A DNA stretch of 64,000 nt from NCBI RefSeq assembly GCF_000412185.1, contig NZ_ASJA01000014.1, positions 32,135 to 96,134 of the forward strand, given 5' to 3'. Each line of letters starts with the position of its first letter. Position 1 is the first letter of the stretch. Source of the stretch: Euryhalocaulis caribicus (GTDB lineage Bacteria; Pseudomonadota; Alphaproteobacteria; Caulobacterales; Maricaulaceae). The notes beneath the pieces were generated by a model that was not told the origin of the DNA, did no database searches, and saw only the letters and a list, made by a program, of their open reading frames with translations. Below, in pieces: positions 57,322 to 64,000 of this stretch. Made by a program: the position numbers and the translations under genes.

Positions 57322-57731
57322 TCGCCCTGACCCTCATCCCGATGATCGCCGCGCTGGGCCTGCAGGCGGCGGATGCTGTGCCGGCGGAGGAGCCGGAATG
57401 GGTGGAGCGCTCTGCGCTGCAATATCCGTGGGGCGCGGCAGAAAACGATGTCGTCGCGCGATGCAGCATCACGCTCGATATTCGCCCGGATGGATCGACA
57501 ACCAATATGTGCGGCGACTGCAACACAGCCTCGCCGCACGACCACGTGAAACCCGGGCGCTACGAGAGTTCGTTTGTGCGTGCGTCACTCGAGGCCGCGC
57601 GCGAATGGCGGTTCAAGACGACCGATAACGGTTTCGAGGCGCATAATCAGACTTTCGACTTCAATCTGGCTCATCTGAGCCCGGACGTGCTGGCCTCGGT
57701 CGAGACGCCGGTGGCGCCGGTTTGCGATTGA
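57318..57731 (+). CDS. Small secreted four-cysteine protein, copy 1 of 3 (TonB_C-like fold)
   Basis: The 137-residue product has a signal peptide and a mature domain with the pattern YP...C49-SITLDIRPDGSTTN-M-C65-GD-C68-NT and a last cysteine at C136. The order YP, a beta-strand pair with G at the turn, then a WRFK helix end recalls TonB C-terminal-like domains without a membrane anchor or proline region. It overlaps the ffh stop by 4 bp. Two homologues follow. Confidence 0.82.
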   Translation: MIALTLIPMIAALGLQAADAVPAEEPEWVERSALQYPWGAAENDVVARCSITLDIRPDGSTTNMCGDCNTASPHDHVKPGRYESSFVRASLEAAREWRFKTTDNGFEAHNQTFDFNLAHLSPDVLASVETPVAPVCD

Positions 57732-57742
57732 GGGGATGAGTC

Positions 57743-58153
57743 TTGATCCGCACCTTCCTCATACTCGCCCTACTAGCCCCCACCGCCGCGCAGGCGCAGG
57801 ATGCGACGCCAATCAATAGTTATACCGTCACCTACCCGGCGATGGCGCATCGGCTCGGGGTTAGCGCGCGCTGCGCCATGACGTTTGACGTGAACGCTGA
57901 GGGAACGACCGAAAACATTTGCGGCGTCTGCAATACCGACGCGCCCGCGCGGGGCGAGATCGCCCAGACGATCGCCAATCTGTTCGTCAATGAATCCGTC
58001 ACGACGATCCGGACATGGGAATACGCCAAGGGTTCGCCGAGGAAGAGCGTCGAGACGACCCTCAACTATCAGCTGGCCGACGAGGAAGGTTCCGTCTCTG
58101 GGGAGATCGACGAACCAGCGCCGCCGGTCTGCAACGCGGGAGAAATCTCATGA
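57743..58153 (+). CDS. Small secreted four-cysteine protein, copy 2 of 3
   Basis: The 136-residue homologue begins at a TTG with GAGGGG seven bases upstream, 11 bp after copy 1. It has a signal peptide (FLILALLAPTAAQAQD) and the same pattern: YPAMAHRLG, C44-AMTFDVNAEGTTENI-C60-GV-C63-NT and a late C130 (PAPPVC). The spacing C-x15-C-x2-C equals that of copies 1 and 3. Its stop overlaps copy 3's ATG. Function unknown; disulfide-stabilised envelope protein is the likely type. Confidence 0.82.
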   Translation: MIRTFLILALLAPTAAQAQDATPINSYTVTYPAMAHRLGVSARCAMTFDVNAEGTTENICGVCNTDAPARGEIAQTIANLFVNESVTTIRTWEYAKGSPRKSVETTLNYQLADEEGSVSGEIDEPAPPVCNAGEIS

Positions 58154-58554
58154 GTTTGCGGGCCGTAATCATACTGCTTGCGCTTGCCGCCTGGGGGTGC
58201 GCGTCCGACACAGGCGAAAAACGCGTTGCGCGCGATTATCCCGCCGCCGCCGCGCCGCAGGGCGTGACCGCGATCTGCGATCTGGTGTTCGACGTGCGCG
58301 CAAACGGCTCGACAGAAAATATCTGTGCGGCCTGTTCGACCACCGCGCCCGCGAACCCGGCCATGAAAGCCGCCTTCGAGAGAAGCGCGAAAAGGACGCT
58401 GAAAGGGTGGAAATATTCCGCACCGGACGGCGCGCGGAAAGATGTGGGCACCCAGCTTACTTATGGCATGGCGACCGATAGCGGTGAGCCGCTCCCGCTG
58501 CCCGAACCGCCCTCCAACAAGACATGCAGACCGTCTCAAACAACTGAAAACTAA
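58150..58554 (+). CDS. Small secreted four-cysteine protein, copy 3 of 3
   Basis: The 134-residue homologue has a signal region (LRAVIILLALAAWGCAS) whose C17 could be a lipid-attachment cysteine although the box is atypical. The mature part repeats YPAAAAPQG, C43-DLVFDVRANGSTENI-C59-AA-C62-ST and a late C126. Pairs of cysteines at identical spacing in the three copies suggest conserved disulfides. It ends 31 bp before rpsP, so all three are transcribed with ffh and rpsP. Confidence 0.8.
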   Translation: MSLRAVIILLALAAWGCASDTGEKRVARDYPAAAAPQGVTAICDLVFDVRANGSTENICAACSTTAPANPAMKAAFERSAKRTLKGWKYSAPDGARKDVGTQLTYGMATDSGEPLPLPEPPSNKTCRPSQTTEN

Positions 58555-58585
58555 CCGCAATCCAAGCTAAGCAAGGAAAACAAAA

Positions 58586-59131
58586 ATGGCTCTGAAAATC
58601 AGGCTCGCCCGTGCGGGCGCCAAGAAACGCCCCTATTACAAGATCGTTGTCGCCGACAGCCGCATGCCGCGCGACGGCCGCTTCATCGAGCAGGTGGGCC
58701 GCTATGACCCGCTGCGCGCCAAGGACGACGAGACCCGCGTCACCATGGACCTGGAAAAGGTCGGCGAGTGGATGAAGAAGGGCGCGCAGCCGACCGACCG
58801 CGTCGCCCGCTTCCTGGGGGCCGCCGGCGTGATCGAGTGGAAGCACGGCGACAACCCGAACAAGGGCAAGCCGGGCGCCAAGGCGCAGGAACGCGCCCAG
58901 GAGCGCGCCGACAAGGAAGAGGCCCGCAAGGCCGCCGAGGAAGAAGCCAAGAACGCCCCGGCGGAAGAGGCCGAAGCCCCGTCTGAAGACGCCGAAGCGC
59001 CGAAAGACGTGGATTCCGACGCCGAAGCCGATACGGACGGCAAGACGGACGAGCCCGTCGAGGAAACCTCTGAAACCGGTGAAGCCCCCGTCGAGGGCGC
59101 GGCCGGCGAAGAAGAAAAGCAGGCCGGCTAG
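58586..59131 (+). CDS. rpsP: 30S ribosomal protein S16 with acidic C-terminal tail
   Basis: S16 is an assembly protein of the small subunit. Residues 1-85 are the normal fold ([27 protein letters not shown] N terminus, VGRYDPL, then [18 protein letters not shown]). The remaining about 95 residues are Glu/Ala/Asp-rich ([30 protein letters not shown]) and have no structured family counterpart; the family is usually 80-90 residues, though alphaproteobacterial forms are often longer. AAGGAA precedes the ATG. Confidence 0.96.
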   Translation: MALKIRLARAGAKKRPYYKIVVADSRMPRDGRFIEQVGRYDPLRAKDDETRVTMDLEKVGEWMKKGAQPTDRVARFLGAAGVIEWKHGDNPNKGKPGAKAQERAQERADKEEARKAAEEEAKNAPAEEAEAPSEDAEAPKDVDSDAEADTDGKTDEPVEETSETGEAPVEGAAGEEEKQAG

Positions 59132-59179
59132 TCACGGCCCCATGCCCGCCCTCTGCACGGGGGCGGGCGGCTTTTCCCC

Positions 59180-59701
59180 GTGTCCGCGCCCGCCGATACG
59201 CGCATGGTCTGCGTCGCCGCGATCCGCGGCGCGTTTGGCGTGCGCGGGGAAATCCGCATCGAGTCCTTCACCGGGGACTCCGAAGACTGTTTTGCGTACG
59301 GCCCGCTTCTGGATGAGGCGGGCCGTACGATTCTGACGGTCACCAGCCACCGGCCGATGAAGAAGGGCTGGGCGGCGAAGGCCGAGGAAGTCGCCACGCG
59401 CGAAGACGCCGAGGCGATGAAGGGGACGCTCCTCCACGTCCCGCGGGACGCGATGCCCGAGACGGACGAGGACGAGTTCTATCTCAGCGACCTTGAGGGC
59501 CTGGCCGTGCGCCATGCCGACGGGCGCGAGATGGGCGTGATCAAGCGCGTCGCCGATTTCGGCGGCGGCGACCTGCTGGAGATCAAGGGGACGGGGCCGA
59601 GCTGGTTTCTGCCCTTCACGAAGGAATACGCCCCCACCGTCGATCTGGACGAAGGCGTTGTCTATATTGATCCGCCTGATGGGATGGTTCCGGAAGAATA
59701 A
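59180..59701 (+). CDS. rimM: 16S rRNA processing protein RimM
   Basis: RimM helps 16S rRNA maturation and 30S head assembly together with S19. The 173 residues have the N-terminal barrel (VAAIRGAFGVRGEIRIESFT) and the PRC-like C-terminal domain (EFYLSDLEGLAVRHADGRE, EIKGTGPSWFLPFTKEYAPTVDL, VYIDPPDGM). The GTG at 59180 is used because family homology begins soon after; ATG at 59204 is an alternative. Its 3' end overlaps the next gene by 23 bp. Confidence 0.95.
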   Translation: MSAPADTRMVCVAAIRGAFGVRGEIRIESFTGDSEDCFAYGPLLDEAGRTILTVTSHRPMKKGWAAKAEEVATREDAEAMKGTLLHVPRDAMPETDEDEFYLSDLEGLAVRHADGREMGVIKRVADFGGGDLLEIKGTGPSWFLPFTKEYAPTVDLDEGVVYIDPPDGMVPEE

Positions 59702-60350
59702 CTGGCTGAAACTCGCCGCGCTGCTGGCGGCGGCAGGCCTTGTTTACGGGTTCGCGCTTTCCGGCGAATTCAACGAACGCAAGCGCACAGAATGCGCGGT
59801 GATCGAGGCTTTCCTTCTGGACGCCGTCGCCGCAAAGCGGGCTGGCATACCGCCGGCCGAACAGCTGGACGCCTATATCTTCGTCGATGCAACGCTCTCG
59901 CCGAATTCCTTTTTGAGGAAGATCGAAGGACGGAGCTACCGGCAGCGCGGCTATATGTACCGAACCAGCCGGAGTTTTTCGGGGCCTGAAGCGGTTATCG
60001 ACTTCAGCGCCCTGCAGAGCGGTTTCGGGGCTTCCAGCCCCCTCGCCTGCGATCATCTTGGCGGTATATCACCCTATGTCCGCGAGTTGCGGCGGAGGAA
60101 GGGCGAGCTGACGCTGGATTATTTCAAGCGGGAACTGGGCGAACACGCCGTGTCGGAAGACGACCTGAAAAACCGGCCGCGAACCTACGGCTTTTCGCGG
60201 GTTGGGCTCGATCGGAAGCGCGAATTCGCGATGGTCTACGCCGAATCCAGTTGCGGCATCATGTGCGCCTATGGCGGCGTCTATTACATGCGGAAGAATA
60301 GCGAGGGCAGCTGGGAGCGTTACGGCTATAACGTGCTCTGGAACAGCTGA
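59679..60350 (+). CDS. Hypothetical membrane-anchored protein
   Basis: The 223-residue product has one N-terminal membrane segment (LAALLAAAGLVYGFAL) and a mostly basic, soluble remainder with a few cysteines (C37-like ERKRTECAV, LACDHLGG, SSCGIMCAYGG). I recognise no family. The ATG at 59679 lies inside the end of rimM; a TTG at 59658 is an alternative. It occupies the place where trmD normally follows rimM. Lower GC by eye than its neighbours. Confidence 0.65.
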   Translation: MGWFRKNNWLKLAALLAAAGLVYGFALSGEFNERKRTECAVIEAFLLDAVAAKRAGIPPAEQLDAYIFVDATLSPNSFLRKIEGRSYRQRGYMYRTSRSFSGPEAVIDFSALQSGFGASSPLACDHLGGISPYVRELRRRKGELTLDYFKRELGEHAVSEDDLKNRPRTYGFSRVGLDRKREFAMVYAESSCGIMCAYGGVYYMRKNSEGSWERYGYNVLWNS

Positions 60351-60353
60351 CGC

Positions 60354-61871
60354 CTAGCGGCACTGCTCCGCCGGTTCGGCGAAGCGGTAGTTGAGGGCCA
60401 TCAGGTAGGCCTCATTGCCGGCGATCGGGTGAATGAACGTCCCTTCGGGTTCGCGGCTGGCCGGGCCGGCGCCCAGCTGGCTCTCGGCATAATCGAACAT
60501 CGCGTCCTTCAGGTGCAGGTTCAGCGTGTTCCAGACGATCAGGCACTGCCCCTCGCCCGCCGGCCGGGCATAGGCGCGGCGCGGGAACTGGCTGGAGATC
60601 AGGCGCGCTTCCGGCATGGCGGCGCGCAGGTTTCCGGCCAGGTGATAATCATTGGTCAGGATCGTGCCGCCGGCGAACCCGGCTTCCCTCAAATCCTGCG
60701 CCCAGGCGGCGACGGGTTGTTCGGTGCGGCATTCCGGCTGGCACGCCATCGGCTGGCCGATATCCAGCGCGACGCGATAGATCATGACGCCGGCGACCGA
60801 GACCGCGGCGAGCACGGCCAGCGCCGCGTCCCGGTTGGCCGAGGCCGCGCCGCCCAGCCGCGCGGACAGCATCAGGACCAGCGGCAACGGCGCGATCACC
60901 GAATAGAACCAGCGCGGCTTGAAATCCCCCGCCCCAAGCAGGAACACCCCGGCCAGCGCCAGTCCCGCCCCGGCCGCGACAGCGACCAGCAGGAGCCGCC
61001 GCCACGCGGCGCGCGATCCCTCCCGCTTTCCGCGCCGCAGGGTCTGCGGGAACAGGACCAGGAATACGGGCAGAAGCGGGCACGCGGCCAGGAACAGCGC
61101 CCAGATCAGACTGCCAGTCCCGGCGGCCCAGCCGACGAGAAAATTCTGCGGGTCCGCGCCCACGACATCGCTGGTCAGCGCCGCGAAGGAATGGCCGGAC
61201 TGCGCGCTCCATCCCAGATAGGGCGCGACAATCAGCAGCCCCAGCAACAAAGACACGCCCAGCCGGATCGGGTTGATGCGGGCGCGCAAATAGGGCGTCA
61301 GGGCAAGGCCCAGCAGCAGGCCCGCCGGGGCCAGCAGGAAGGCGTATTTGGAAAGCGCGCCGAGCCCCAGCGTGGTGCCGAAATAGACCCAGTCGCTCCA
61401 GCCGCCGCGCTGCACCGCGCGCACGAAAGCGTGCAGATTGGCGAACACCAGCACGGTCATCAGCACCGAATGGGTCAGGTCGATATGGAAGCCGGCCGCC
61501 ATCACGAAGACCAGCGCCAGTCCCGCCAGCGCCAGCGCCGCGTCCAGCCCGGAGGCGAGGATGCGCCGCGCCGCGAAATAAAAGGCCGACAGGCCGCCCG
61601 CCAGAAGAATGTATTTCACCGCGTGGAAGGACCAGCGATGCAGGCCGAACACATCCTCCACCCCGGCATAGATCCAGGTCATCAGCGGCGGGTGGCGGAA
61701 GCGGTAGCCCATGCGCCAGACTTCCGAGAGGAGGACCTGCTCGGCCTCGTCCAGCGTGTAAACCGGCGACAGGCCCAGCCGGATCAGATAGTGGATCAGG
61801 CAATAGGCGGCGATCATCAAAAGGATCGCCTTGGGCGCGATCAGGCGTCCGGCAAGCGCACGGCGGTCCAT
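60354..61871 (-). CDS. ArnT/PMT-like membrane glycosyltransferase (GT-C)
   Basis: The 505-residue protein has about 11-12 membrane helices and GT-C features: YTLDEAEQVLLSE with acidic residues in the first periplasmic loop, FRHPPLMTWIY, and KYAFLLAPAGLLLG. It would transfer a sugar from a lipid carrier to lipid A, a protein or another envelope acceptor. The ATG at 61869-61871 has GGGAG upstream and lies 5 bp after the GT2 stop, so the two reverse-strand genes form an operon, probably donor synthesis plus transfer. Confidence 0.88.
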   Translation of the reverse strand: MDRRALAGRLIAPKAILLMIAAYCLIHYLIRLGLSPVYTLDEAEQVLLSEVWRMGYRFRHPPLMTWIYAGVEDVFGLHRWSFHAVKYILLAGGLSAFYFAARRILASGLDAALALAGLALVFVMAAGFHIDLTHSVLMTVLVFANLHAFVRAVQRGGWSDWVYFGTTLGLGALSKYAFLLAPAGLLLGLALTPYLRARINPIRLGVSLLLGLLIVAPYLGWSAQSGHSFAALTSDVVGADPQNFLVGWAAGTGSLIWALFLAACPLLPVFLVLFPQTLRRGKREGSRAAWRRLLLVAVAAGAGLALAGVFLLGAGDFKPRWFYSVIAPLPLVLMLSARLGGAASANRDAALAVLAAVSVAGVMIYRVALDIGQPMACQPECRTEQPVAAWAQDLREAGFAGGTILTNDYHLAGNLRAAMPEARLISSQFPRRAYARPAGEGQCLIVWNTLNLHLKDAMFDYAESQLGAGPASREPEGTFIHPIAGNEAYLMALNYRFAEPAEQCR

Positions 61872-61876
61872 GAAGC

Positions 61877-62620
61877 CTACTCCCTGACCCGCCCGTAGCG
61901 GCCGCGCCGCACCAGCCACATCATGCCCAGCAGGTCCGCGATCCCGGCGCCCAGCCGGCCGAAGAAACCGTATTTGGAGACCCCGGCGCCCCGCGGCCGG
62001 TCATTCACCGGCGTCTCGATCACGGTGTATCCGGCGCGTTTGACGAGAGCTGGCAGGAAGCGGTGCATGCCGCCGAAATAGGCCAGATCCCGCGCCGCCT
62101 CCGCCTTGATCAGCTTGAAGCCGCAGCCCGTGTCGGTGGAATCGTCGCGCAGGGCGGCGCGGCGGATGCCGTTCGCCAGGCGGGAAGACAGCCATTTCAC
62201 CCCGCCATCATTGCGCGTGCGCCGCCGCCCGGCGATCAGGCCCAGCTCCGGGTCCGCGCCGGGGGCGATGATCTCGTCCCACAGGCGGCGGGTGTCGGCG
62301 GGATCGTTCTGGCCGTCGCCGTCCAGCAACTGGATCCAGCGCCCACGCGCGGCCTTGAACCCGGTCCAGAGCGCCGCGCTCTTGCCTGCGCGGCGCTCAT
62401 GCTGGAGGAGTTTTCCGTCCGCAATCTCCGCCAGCGCCGCGCGCGCCTCCTGCGCGCTGTCATCGGCGGACCCGTCATCGACATAGATCAGCTCGAAAGA
62501 CGGCCCTCCCTCCAGAACCTGCGCGATCTCCCGCGTCAGTGCGGCGATGTTTCCCGCCTCGTTATAGAGCGGGACCAGCACGGTCAGGTCGGGGCGCGCG
62601 TCGGGCGGGGCGTCTTGCAT
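61877..62620 (-). CDS. Family 2 glycosyltransferase (dolichol-phosphate mannosyltransferase-like)
   Basis: The 247-residue GT-A enzyme has LTVLVPLYNEAGNI, IYVDDGSADDS, LLDGDGQNDP (the DxD metal site) and the late GCGFKLIKAEAARDLAYFGG, typical of polyprenyl-phosphate sugar transferases. It has one possible membrane stretch near the end (GAGIADLLGMMWLV). It would make a polyprenyl-phosphate sugar for the following GT-C enzyme. The ATG at 62620 is preferred to a TTG upstream. Divergent from trmD with a 57-bp gap. Confidence 0.9.
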   Translation of the reverse strand: MQDAPPDARPDLTVLVPLYNEAGNIAALTREIAQVLEGGPSFELIYVDDGSADDSAQEARAALAEIADGKLLQHERRAGKSAALWTGFKAARGRWIQLLDGDGQNDPADTRRLWDEIIAPGADPELGLIAGRRRTRNDGGVKWLSSRLANGIRRAALRDDSTDTGCGFKLIKAEAARDLAYFGGMHRFLPALVKRAGYTVIETPVNDRPRGAGVSKYGFFGRLGAGIADLLGMMWLVRRGRYGRVRE

Positions 62621-62677
62621 GTATCGGCGATAGCCTGCGCCCTTGCGCCCGGTCAATCGCCAAGGATAAGGGAGACC

Positions 62678-63385
62678 ATGGAAAAACCATGGACAGCCAC
62701 CGTTCTGACGCTGTTTCCGGACCTCTTTCCGGGGGTGCTGGGGGGCAGTGTTATAGGAACTGCATTGAATCGGGGTCTGTGGCGGCTAGAGTCTGTGGAC
62801 ATCCGGGATTTTTCCAAGCATAAGCACCGATCTGTCGACGACACGCCGGCGGGAGGCGGGCCAGGAATGGTCTTCCGGCCCGAGGTTGCGGCGGCGGCGA
62901 TAGATGCGGCGAGGTCTGATGACCGGCCGCTGGTTTATCTGAGCCCGCGGGGACAACGCTTCGATCAGTCCATGGCTAAGGACTGGGCGGGCGGTTCCGG
63001 CGTGGTTTTGTTTTGCGGGCGCTTCGAAGGTCTGGACGAACGGGTCATCGAAGCGCGCGACATGCTGGAGGTCAGCCTCGGCGATTTCGTGCTCGCCGGC
63101 GGTGAAGCGGCGGCGCAGGCGATGATCGAGTCCTGCGTCAGGCTTCTGCCGGGGGTGCTGGGAGAGGCCGGATCCGCCAGCGAAGAGAGTTTCGAGGACG
63201 GACTCCTTGAATATCCTCACTATACGCGTCCGCGCGTTTGGGAGGATCGGGAGATACCGGACGTGCTTTTGAGCGGGGATCACGGGGCAATCGCCCGGTG
63301 GCGCCGCGAAAAGGCGTTGGAATTGACGAAGGCGCGCCGCCCGGACCTTTTGGGCGGTCATGGCGCGAAGGAGGACGAGCGATGA
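62678..63385 (+). CDS. trmD: tRNA (guanine37-N1)-methyltransferase TrmD
   Basis: It methylates G37 in tRNAs to prevent frameshifting. The 235-residue SPOUT enzyme has [65 protein letters not shown] and [18 protein letters not shown] (the knot). AAGGGAGACC precedes the ATG at 62678; the frame upstream is antisense to the glycosyltransferase. The stop overlaps the rplS ATG (ATGA). Confidence 0.97.
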   Translation: MEKPWTATVLTLFPDLFPGVLGGSVIGTALNRGLWRLESVDIRDFSKHKHRSVDDTPAGGGPGMVFRPEVAAAAIDAARSDDRPLVYLSPRGQRFDQSMAKDWAGGSGVVLFCGRFEGLDERVIEARDMLEVSLGDFVLAGGEAAAQAMIESCVRLLPGVLGEAGSASEESFEDGLLEYPHYTRPRVWEDREIPDVLLSGDHGAIARWRREKALELTKARRPDLLGGHGAKEDER

Positions 63386-63810
63386 ATGTGATCGAGCAGC
63401 TCGAAAAAGAGGAAGCCGCGCGCGTTCTGGGCGGCAAGACCATCCCCGATTTTTCCGCCGGCGACACGGTGACGGTCGGCGTGTGGATCCGCGAAGGCGA
63501 ACGCCAGCGCGTGCAGCGTTTCGAAGGCGTGTGCATCGCCCGTAACGGCGGCGGCCTGAACGAGAGCTTCACGGTCCGCAAGCTGTCCTTCGGCGAAGGC
63601 GTCGAGCGCGTCTTCCCGCTCTATTCCCCGATGATCGAATCCATCGAGGTGAAGCGGAAGGGCAAGGTTCGCCGCGCCAAGCTGTATTATCTGCGCAATC
63701 TGCGCGGCAAGAAGGCCCGGATCACCGAGCGTACGACCGGCCGCGCCGACAGCGAAGGCATCGTGGGCGAAGCCCCGGCCGCCGCGCCCGAGGAAACGGC
63801 CGCCAAATAG
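63382..63810 (+). CDS. rplS: 50S ribosomal protein L19
   Basis: L19 lies at the 30S-50S interface. The 142 residues show [64 protein letters not shown] and the basic [19 protein letters not shown], with an Ala/Glu-rich tail of about 20 residues. It overlaps trmD and is the last gene of the operon. Confidence 0.97.
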   Translation: MNVIEQLEKEEAARVLGGKTIPDFSAGDTVTVGVWIREGERQRVQRFEGVCIARNGGGLNESFTVRKLSFGEGVERVFPLYSPMIESIEVKRKGKVRRAKLYYLRNLRGKKARITERTTGRADSEGIVGEAPAAAPEETAAK

Positions 63811-63835
63811 GCCGCGCCTCACAAGCGATTACAGA

Positions 63836-63871
63836 AAAGCCCGCCCGGTTCGCCGCGGCGGGCTTTTTGTT
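63836..63871 (+). terminator. Rho-independent terminator of rplS
   Basis: AAAGCCCGCC (63836-63845) pairs with GGCGGGCTTT (63857-63866), then TTTTTG continues the T-tract. It closes the ffh-rplS operon. Confidence 0.9.
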
Positions 63872-63896
63872 TTTAGCCCGCCGCGAACCGGAATGA

Positions 63897-63977
63897 TCCC
63901 CTCTCCCTTGTGAAGGGGAGAGGGCTTGAGCGCCCAATCTTTGATTGGCTGCGCAAAAGGGTGAGGGGATGGGTTGA
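63897..63977. repeat. CCCTCTCC-type dispersed repeat, copy B
   Basis: Reverse complement of this stretch reads CCCCTCACCCTTTTGCGCA, then TTGGGCGCTCAA and CCCTCTCCCC, the same order as copy A at 47040. It also carries an inner inverted repeat CCCTCTCCCTT/AAGGGGAGAGGG. It may continue beyond the window edge. Confidence 0.65.
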
Positions 63978-64000
63978 ACCAGATTGCCTTGTCCTGCGAG

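Overview
The window is about 64 kb of dense, high-GC chromosome with no phage, transposase, plasmid or CRISPR signature. Gene content points to an alphaproteobacterium. The evidence is the DUF2794 protein, a UrcA-family protein, the dapF-mtaB-ftsY-yciB order, aconitase near a DUF1223 protein, a plant-type GshA, an EtfB-lysine-methyltransferase-like protein and an S16 with a long acidic tail. I infer a Caulobacterales/Maricaulales/Hyphomonadaceae-like organism; a species cannot be named from this window.

Layout. 0-5 kb: the end of an AraC regulator, gshA, rsmE, a GabD-type aldehyde dehydrogenase and a secreted alpha/beta hydrolase. 5-8 kb: a bfd-bfr iron-storage operon with a Fur-like site, a small membrane protein and ubiA. 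7.8-15.9 kb: two M16 peptidases (one active, one lacking the zinc motif), an AlkA-like glycosylase, wrbA, msrB, a divergent GST/methyltransferase pair, a MarR-crotonase operon and an SDR. 16-21.6 kb: two coupled small acetyltransferase-fold genes, DUF2237, and glutathione-dependent formaldehyde detoxification (frmA, fghA) with a CocE-type hydrolase and a YaiI protein in between. 21.6-25.7 kb: a membrane-anchored AraC regulator, urcA and two convergent RTX proteins. 26-31 kb: tRNA(CAU), O-methyltransferase, zapE, DUF2794 and several small or secreted proteins. 31-38 kb: acnA, crotonase, a DUF3298 lipoprotein, ccmG and an sdpR-sdpI-like pair. 38-46 kb: yciB-ftsY-mtaB and dapF, bioY and a secreted prolyl oligopeptidase.

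46.1-47.1 kb is a gene-free patch built of inverted repeats; one repeat type recurs at the right edge of the window. 47-52 kb is a complete peroxide-defence locus (oxyR, katG, ahpC, ahpD). 52-55.6 kb holds a dicarboxylate symporter, panE and a TauE/SafE permease. 55.8-63.8 kb is the ffh-rpsP-rimM-trmD-rplS translation/SRP operon. It is unusual in being split twice: by three tandem paralogous secreted four-cysteine proteins between ffh and rpsP, and by a membrane-anchored protein plus two reverse-strand glycosyltransferases between rimM and trmD.

The most unusual elements are the three-paralog cassette coupled to ffh, the string of hairpins in the ffh leader, the convergent RTX pair, the sdpRI-like pair with a palindrome ending at its start codon, and the repeat island. 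Long antisense reading frames are common here because of GC bias, and I treat them as shadows of real genes. All family names come from motif recognition by eye; no database search was run.
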